Shown: in pieces, positions 22,177 to 25,926 of the stretch
Layout: each line of letters starts with the position of its first letter
How positions within the stretch are numbered: position 1 is the stretch's first letter
Assembly: GCA_005883245.1 (NCBI GenBank)
Contig: VAXT01000016.1
Location: 1-25,926 of the forward strand
DNA from: Actinomycetota bacterium
GTDB taxonomy: Bacteria > Actinomycetota > Thermoleophilia > Gaiellales > Gaiellaceae
Reading direction: 5' to 3'
DNA: 25,926 bases
Made by a program: the position numbers and the translations under genes
The notes under the pieces: generated by a model
What the model was told of the DNA's origin: nothing
Databases searched by the model: none
What the model saw: only the letters and a program-made list of their open reading frames with translations

Positions 22177-22750
22177 GCACCCGGATTCCGAGCGCGTGCG
22201 GCCGGGCGGCTTCACGCTCTGGTTCACCGGACTATCCGGGTCGGGCAAGTCCACGATCGCGCACCTGGTCGGGCCCGAGCTCGACCGGCGCGGGCTCGTC
22301 GTCGACTACCTGGACGGCGACAACGTGCGGACGCACCTCTCGAAGGAGCTCGGCTTCTCAAAGGAGGACCGGGACACGCACATCGAGCGCCTCGGTTGGG
22401 TCGCTTCGAGGCTGACGCGCCAGGGAGGCGCGGTCATCACCGCGGCGATCTCTCCGTACGAGGAAACGCGGCGATTGGTTCGGGAGATGATCGGGGGGGT
22501 CGGGACCTTCGTTGAGGTGTACGTCAAGGCTTCCGTCGACGAGTGCGCCAAGCGCGACGTAAAGGGACTCTATGAGAAGGCCTTCAGGGGCGAGATCAAG
22601 GAGTTCACAGGCGTTTCAGACCCGTACGAGGAGCCGTCCGAGCCCGAGATAGTGCTCGACACCGAGGCGCACAGCCCCGAGGAGAGTGCGGCACTCGTCG
22701 TTGCCGAGCTCGAGCGGCTCGGCCTGATCCCCGTCGAGGTTCCAGCGTGA
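22151..22750 (+). CDS. cysC: APS kinase (adenylylsulfate kinase)
   Basis: The 199-residue protein has the P-loop GLSGSGKS (27-34), the APS-binding segment DYLDGDNVRTHLSKELGFSKEDR (from 52), HIERLGWVASRLTRQGGAVITAAISPY with the conserved serine of the ISPY loop, and the lid KRDVKGLYEKAFRGEIKEFTGV. It phosphorylates APS to PAPS, the sulfate donor for sulfotransferases. Because the operon also has an APS-type reductase, PAPS is not needed to make sulfite, so this gene suggests a second use of APS, probably sulfation. The ATG has AAGGAGG at 22141-22147 and overlaps the cysH end by 26 bp. Confidence 0.92.
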   Translation: MNEHIYAHEHPDSERVRPGGFTLWFTGLSGSGKSTIAHLVGPELDRRGLVVDYLDGDNVRTHLSKELGFSKEDRDTHIERLGWVASRLTRQGGAVITAAISPYEETRRLVREMIGGVGTFVEVYVKASVDECAKRDVKGLYEKAFRGEIKEFTGVSDPYEEPSEPEIVLDTEAHSPEESAALVVAELERLGLIPVEVPA

Positions 22751-23895
22751 CGGAAGAGACTTTGCAACAGACCGTCACAAAGTCTCTGATCGAGCCGCAC
22801 GGCGGGCCGCTCGTCGATCGCACCGGCGAACGGCCGGACGATCTGGAGGGGCTCGAGACGATCATGCTCACCTCGCGAGAGGTGTCCGACCTGGACATGC
22901 TCGCCTCCGGAGCGCTGTCGCCGCTCGAGGGCTTCATGGGCCGCGAGGACTATGAGCGCGTCGTCGAGGACATGCACCTCGCGAATGGGCTCGCCTGGGC
23001 GCTGCCGGTCTGCCTGGCCGTCGAGGCCGCGCCGGAAGGAGACCGCGTCGCGCTCGCCGACGGCGACGGGCGCGCCCTTGCCGTGCTAGAGGTCGAGGAG
23101 GTCTTCGACTACGACAAGGAGCGTGAGGCCGAGAACTGCTTCCGCACGACCGACGAAGCGCATCCCGGAGTCGCCCGGCTGTACGCGCAGCACCCGCTCT
23201 ACCTCGCCGGCAAGGTGACCGTCTTCGACCGTCCGGAGCCGCCCTTTCCCGAGCTCGCACGCGATCCCGCGGACACCCGGAAGGCGTTCGAGGAACGAGG
23301 CTGGCGCCGCGTCGTCGGCTTCCAGACCCGCAACCCGATCCACCGCGCGCACGAGTACCTGACGAAGGGCGCGCTCGAGACCGTCGACGGTCTGCTCATC
23401 CACCCGCTCGTCGGCGAGACCAAGTCCGACGACGTGCCCGCCGCGACCCGCGTCGAGTGCTACCGCGTCCTCGTCGAGAACTACTACCCGGCCGACCGTG
23501 TGATCGTGTCGGCGTTCCCGGCCGCGATGCGCTACGCCGGCCCGCGCGAGGCGATCTGGCACGCGATCTGCCGCAAGAACTTCGGCTGTTCGCACTTCAT
23601 CGTCGGCCGCGACCACGCAGGCGTCGGTGACTACTACGGCACGTACGACGCGCAGCTGATCTTCGACGAGTTCGAGCCGCACGAGCTCGACATCGAGCCG
23701 ATGTTCTTCGAGCACGCGTTCTGGTGCAACGCCTGCGGCTCGATGGCAACGCCGAAGACGTGCCCGCACAGCGGGGACGACCATGTGTTCCTATCGGGAA
23801 CGAAGGTTCGCGAGCTGCTCGAGGCGGGTGAGCTTCCCCCGACCGAGTTCTCGCGGCCCGAGGTCGCCGAGGTCCTGATCGACGCCTACCGCTAA
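22747..23895 (+). CDS. sat: ATP sulfurylase (sulfate adenylyltransferase), monofunctional Sat type
   Basis: The 382-residue protein has the Sat signature QTRNPIHRAHEY (from Q193), HPLVGETKSDDVPA, AFPAAMRYAGPREA and GRDHAGVGDYY (from G287). A CxxC-x8-C-x-H group (C327, C330, C339, H341) is a probable zinc site as seen in bacterial and archaeal Sat enzymes. It activates sulfate with ATP to APS and PPi, supplying both CysH and CysC. It has no fused kinase domain; the kinase is the preceding gene, which overlaps it as GTGA. The stop codon TAA is also the first half of a TAAGGT -10 for the macrodomain gene. Confidence 0.93.
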   Translation: MTEETLQQTVTKSLIEPHGGPLVDRTGERPDDLEGLETIMLTSREVSDLDMLASGALSPLEGFMGREDYERVVEDMHLANGLAWALPVCLAVEAAPEGDRVALADGDGRALAVLEVEEVFDYDKEREAENCFRTTDEAHPGVARLYAQHPLYLAGKVTVFDRPEPPFPELARDPADTRKAFEERGWRRVVGFQTRNPIHRAHEYLTKGALETVDGLLIHPLVGETKSDDVPAATRVECYRVLVENYYPADRVIVSAFPAAMRYAGPREAIWHAICRKNFGCSHFIVGRDHAGVGDYYGTYDAQLIFDEFEPHELDIEPMFFEHAFWCNACGSMATPKTCPHSGDDHVFLSGTKVRELLEAGELPPTEFSRPEVAEVLIDAYR

Positions 23896-23898
23896 GGT
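23893..23898 (+). promoter_or_regulatory. -10 element (TAAGGT) of the macrodomain gene, overlapping the sat stop
   Basis: TAAGGT fits TANNNT, ends 7 nt before the GTG at 23906, and uses the sat stop codon as its first three bases. It would let the macrodomain gene be transcribed as a leaderless mRNA independently of the operon. Confidence 0.4.
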
Positions 23899-23905
23899 CA
23901 CGAAT

Positions 23906-24406
23906 GTGGACGGTCTCGAAGTTTTCGAGGGCGACATCGCAATGCTCGATGTGGACGCGATTGCGAATGCGGCGAACAATCGGCTCTGGATGGGCGCGGG
24001 TGTCGCCGGCGCGATCAAGCGCGCAGGCGGCGAGGTGATCGAGCAAGAGGCCGTGGCTCTCGGCCCGATCGAGCTTGGCGAGGCCGTCGCGACTGGGGCG
24101 GGAAGCCTTAAGGCCCGTCATGTGATTCACGGAGCCGTGATGGGCCAGGACCTCACGACGAATGCGGACCTCGTCCGGCGAACGACCCGCCGTTGCCTCG
24201 AGGTCGCCGAAGACCTGGGAGCGCGATCGCTGGCGCTGCCGGCCTTCGGGACCGGAGTCGGAGGCCTGCCGGTCGACGAGTGCGCGCGCGTCATGGTTGC
24301 CGAGGCGCGGTCGTTCGAGCCGCGGTCGCTCGAGCGGGTCGTCTTCGCCGTGTTCGGTGCCGAAGCGGAGGAGACGTTCGTCGACGCGGTCGAAGCGACC
24401 CGCTAG
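23906..24406 (+). CDS. Macrodomain protein (ADP-ribose-binding fold)
   Basis: The 166-residue protein is a single macrodomain. It has EVFEGDIAMLDVDAIANAANNRLWMGAGVAGAIKRAGG (6-42), which holds the NAAN motif and the glycine-rich diphosphate loop, then ATGAGSLKARHVIHGAV and ALPAFGTGVGGLP near 109-121. These loops bind ADP-ribose; some members remove ADP-ribose from proteins or hydrolyse ADP-ribose-1''-phosphate or O-acetyl-ADP-ribose. The GTG at 23906 has no Shine-Dalgarno sequence but lies 7 nt after TAAGGT. It follows sat by 10 bp and shares the CTAG of its stop with the convergent cysA stop. A link to sulfate activation is not evident from the sequence. Confidence 0.88.
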   Translation: MDGLEVFEGDIAMLDVDAIANAANNRLWMGAGVAGAIKRAGGEVIEQEAVALGPIELGEAVATGAGSLKARHVIHGAVMGQDLTTNADLVRRTTRRCLEVAEDLGARSLALPAFGTGVGGLPVDECARVMVAEARSFEPRSLERVVFAVFGAEAEETFVDAVEATR

Positions 24407-25386
24407 GCGGGCGGCCTCGCCGGAGCCGTAGCCGGCACGAACACCGTCTTCGGGCGCGGCCGGACGAAGACCCGCTGCCCCTCGAGCAGCTCGAGCTGCT
24501 CGGCCTCTTCCCTCGTGACCTGCGCGAGCACCTTTTCTCCGCCGGCGAGCGCGAGCTCCACGCGCACCTCGAAGCCGAGGTGGACAACTCGCTCCACGGT
24601 CGCCTCCTCGCTCGTCCCGTTCGGCGTGAGCTGAACCTCGAGGTCGTGGGGACGGATATGGCGCTCGCGAAAGCGAGTCACCGGGCCGACGAAGGTCATG
24701 ACGAATTCGCTTGCCGGATGCTCGTAGAGGTCCCGCGGCTTTCCGTACTGCTCGATCCGGCCGTTGTTAATCACTGCGACCCGATCGGCCACCTCCATCG
24801 CCTCTTCTTGGTCGTGCGTGACGAGCACCGTCGTCACGTGCACCTCGTCGTGCAGGCGCCGGAGCCAGGTGCGAAGCTCCTTGCGGACGCGGGCGTCGAG
24901 AGCGCCGAACGGCTCGTCGAGGAGGAGCACCTGCGGCTCGACGGCGAGCGCGCGGGCAAGAGCCATCCGCTGTCGCTGGCCACCGGAGAGCTGCGACGGG
25001 TAGCGCTCGGCGAGCCCCTCGAGCTGGACCAGCTCCAGCAGCTCATCGACGCGCTCACGGATCTCCTTCTTCGGCCGCTTGCGGATCTTCAACCCGAAGC
25101 CGACGTTGTCGCGGACGGTCATGCGCTTGAAGGCCGCGTAGTGCTGGAAGACGAAGCCGACACCCCGCTTCTGCGGCGGCAGTGGGGTCGCGTCCGTCTC
25201 GAAGATCGTCACCTCGCCCGCGTCCGGCACCTCCAAGCCGGCGATGACACGCAGCAGCGTCGACTTCCCGCTGCCGCTCGGCCCGAGGAGCACGGTCAGT
25301 GATCCGCTCGGGATTGCGAGCGAGACATCGTCGAGGGCGACGAACTCGCCGAAGCGCTTCGTTACCTGACGAACGCCGATCGCCAT
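24403..25386 (-). CDS. cysA: Sulfate/thiosulfate ABC transporter ATP-binding protein
   Basis: The 327-residue protein contains Walker A GPSGSGKST, the Q-loop in VFQHYAAFKRMTVRDNV, signature LSGGQRQRMALARAL, Walker B VLLLDEPFGALD and H-loop VTHDQEEA. It then has the CysA-typical C-terminus GKPRDLYEHPASEFVMTFVG and RHIRPHDLEV, a TOBE-like region. With CysT/CysW and a binding protein it would power sulfate import. The ATG directly follows the CysW stop (TAA-ATG), so the genes form one operon. It converges on the sulfate-activation operon, with its stop in the shared CTAG at 24403-24406 and no terminator visible. Confidence 0.9.
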   Translation of the reverse strand: MAIGVRQVTKRFGEFVALDDVSLAIPSGSLTVLLGPSGSGKSTLLRVIAGLEVPDAGEVTIFETDATPLPPQKRGVGFVFQHYAAFKRMTVRDNVGFGLKIRKRPKKEIRERVDELLELVQLEGLAERYPSQLSGGQRQRMALARALAVEPQVLLLDEPFGALDARVRKELRTWLRRLHDEVHVTTVLVTHDQEEAMEVADRVAVINNGRIEQYGKPRDLYEHPASEFVMTFVGPVTRFRERHIRPHDLEVQLTPNGTSEEATVERVVHLGFEVRVELALAGGEKVLAQVTREEAEQLELLEGQRVFVRPRPKTVFVPATAPARPPA

Positions 25387-25926
25387 TTAGTTTGCCGCCC
25401 TCACACTTCGCCGTTTGAAGGTCTCGATCCCGATCAGCAGGACGACAGAAAAAGCCGCCAGCGTCATGGCGACGATGTAGCCCTGCTCCTCCTGATACTG
25501 ATCGAAGGCTCGAAAAACGTAAAGCGTCGCGGTCTCGGTGCGCCCCTGGAGCAGCCCGCTCACGACGAGCACAGCCCCGACCTCGCCGATGGCCCGTGCC
25601 GACGAAAGCGCCATCCCATACAGCAGGCCCCAGCGGATGTTCGGCAGCGTCACTCGGAAAAACGTTTGGAGCTTCGAGGCGCCGAGCGTCCACGCCGCCT
25701 GCTCCTCCTCCATGCCCAGCTCTTCGAGTACCGGCGCCACCTCCCGGATGACGAACGGGATCGAGATGAAGATGGTGACGAGGATCATCGAGGGCAGTGC
25801 GAAGATGATCTGGATCCCCTGCGCGGCGAAGAATGGCTCGAACCAGCCGCCGCGGCCGAACAGCAGGACGGCCATGAGGCCGACGATGACCGGGGAGACG
25901 GCGAGCGGAAGATTGACGAGAGCCGA
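25387..25926 (-). CDS. cysW: Sulfate ABC transporter permease, CysW type (5' partial)
   Basis: The visible 179 residues run in frame to the right edge; the gene starts outside. It opens with ALVNLPLAVSPVIVGLM and later has ALPSMILVTIFISIPFVIREVAPVLEELGMEEEQAAWTLGASKLQTFFRVTLPNIRWGLLYGMALSSARAIGEVGAV. The EAA-type loop (E-E-Q-A-A-W-T-L-G-A-S...F..V.LPN) and ARAIGEVGAV are typical of CysW. About four hydrophobic segments are visible. It forms the channel with CysT and is driven by the CysA encoded directly downstream. Confidence 0.9.
   Translation of the reverse strand, partial: SALVNLPLAVSPVIVGLMAVLLFGRGGWFEPFFAAQGIQIIFALPSMILVTIFISIPFVIREVAPVLEELGMEEEQAAWTLGASKLQTFFRVTLPNIRWGLLYGMALSSARAIGEVGAVLVVSGLLQGRTETATLYVFRAFDQYQEEQGYIVAMTLAAFSVVLLIGIETFKRRSVRAAN

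Overview
The window is GC-rich, very densely packed DNA with many GTG and TTG starts, GTGA/ATGA stop-start overlaps and almost no spacers. A UvrD2-type helicase with a C-terminal HRDC-like region, an AfsR-like BTAD/NB-ARC/TPR regulator, TANNNT -10 elements set 6-8 nt before start codons (leaderless genes) and a DUF2182/DUF1326 pair all point to an actinobacterium. A deep lineage such as Thermoleophilia (Gaiellales/Solirubrobacterales-like) is my best guess from gene content, not a proven placement. I saw no rRNA, tRNA, CRISPR array or transposase.

Left part (1-11,650): an envelope and polysaccharide region. It holds the 3' end of a NAGPA-type phosphodiester glycosidase with a FlgD-like Ig tail, a DedA/VTT membrane protein, a DegT aminotransferase coupled to a membrane-bound CapD/WbpM-type NDP-sugar dehydratase/epimerase, a small DUF2007-like ORF and a UvrD2-type helicase. 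On the minus strand follow an AsnB-type amidotransferase coupled to a DUF354 glycosyltransferase-like protein. A CPA1 Na+/H+ antiporter is divergent from asnB, and a PglC-size sugar-phosphate transferase follows on the minus strand.

Middle (11,680-17,920): a DUF2182 membrane protein broken by an internal deletion and frameshift, its partner DUF1326 protein and a strong terminator. Then come a LysR regulator coupled to a maleylacetate-reductase-like dehydrogenase and a large BTAD/NB-ARC/TPR regulator.

Right part (17,920-25,926): a seven-gene operon runs from an FrdA/NadB-like flavoprotein through both subunits of a class I fumarase, phosphosulfolactate synthase (ComA), APS reductase (CysH), APS kinase (CysC) and ATP sulfurylase (Sat). 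A macrodomain gene follows. Converging on it is a sulfate ABC transporter (CysA and partial CysW). The operon makes sulfite and places the one enzyme that fixes sulfite onto PEP between a fumarase and APS reductase. No sulfite reductase is present in the window. Sulfolactate, sulfoacrylate and sulfopropionate are the sulfonate analogues of malate, fumarate and succinate, so the set reads as a candidate undescribed sulfonate pathway. The same inverted repeat, ATAAG-N5-CTTAT (fits the LysR T-N11-A rule), sits on the LysR gene's own start and just upstream of this operon's promoter, which suggests that the LysR protein controls both. Palindromic repeats sit at two junctions inside the operon, one of them within the start region of cysH.
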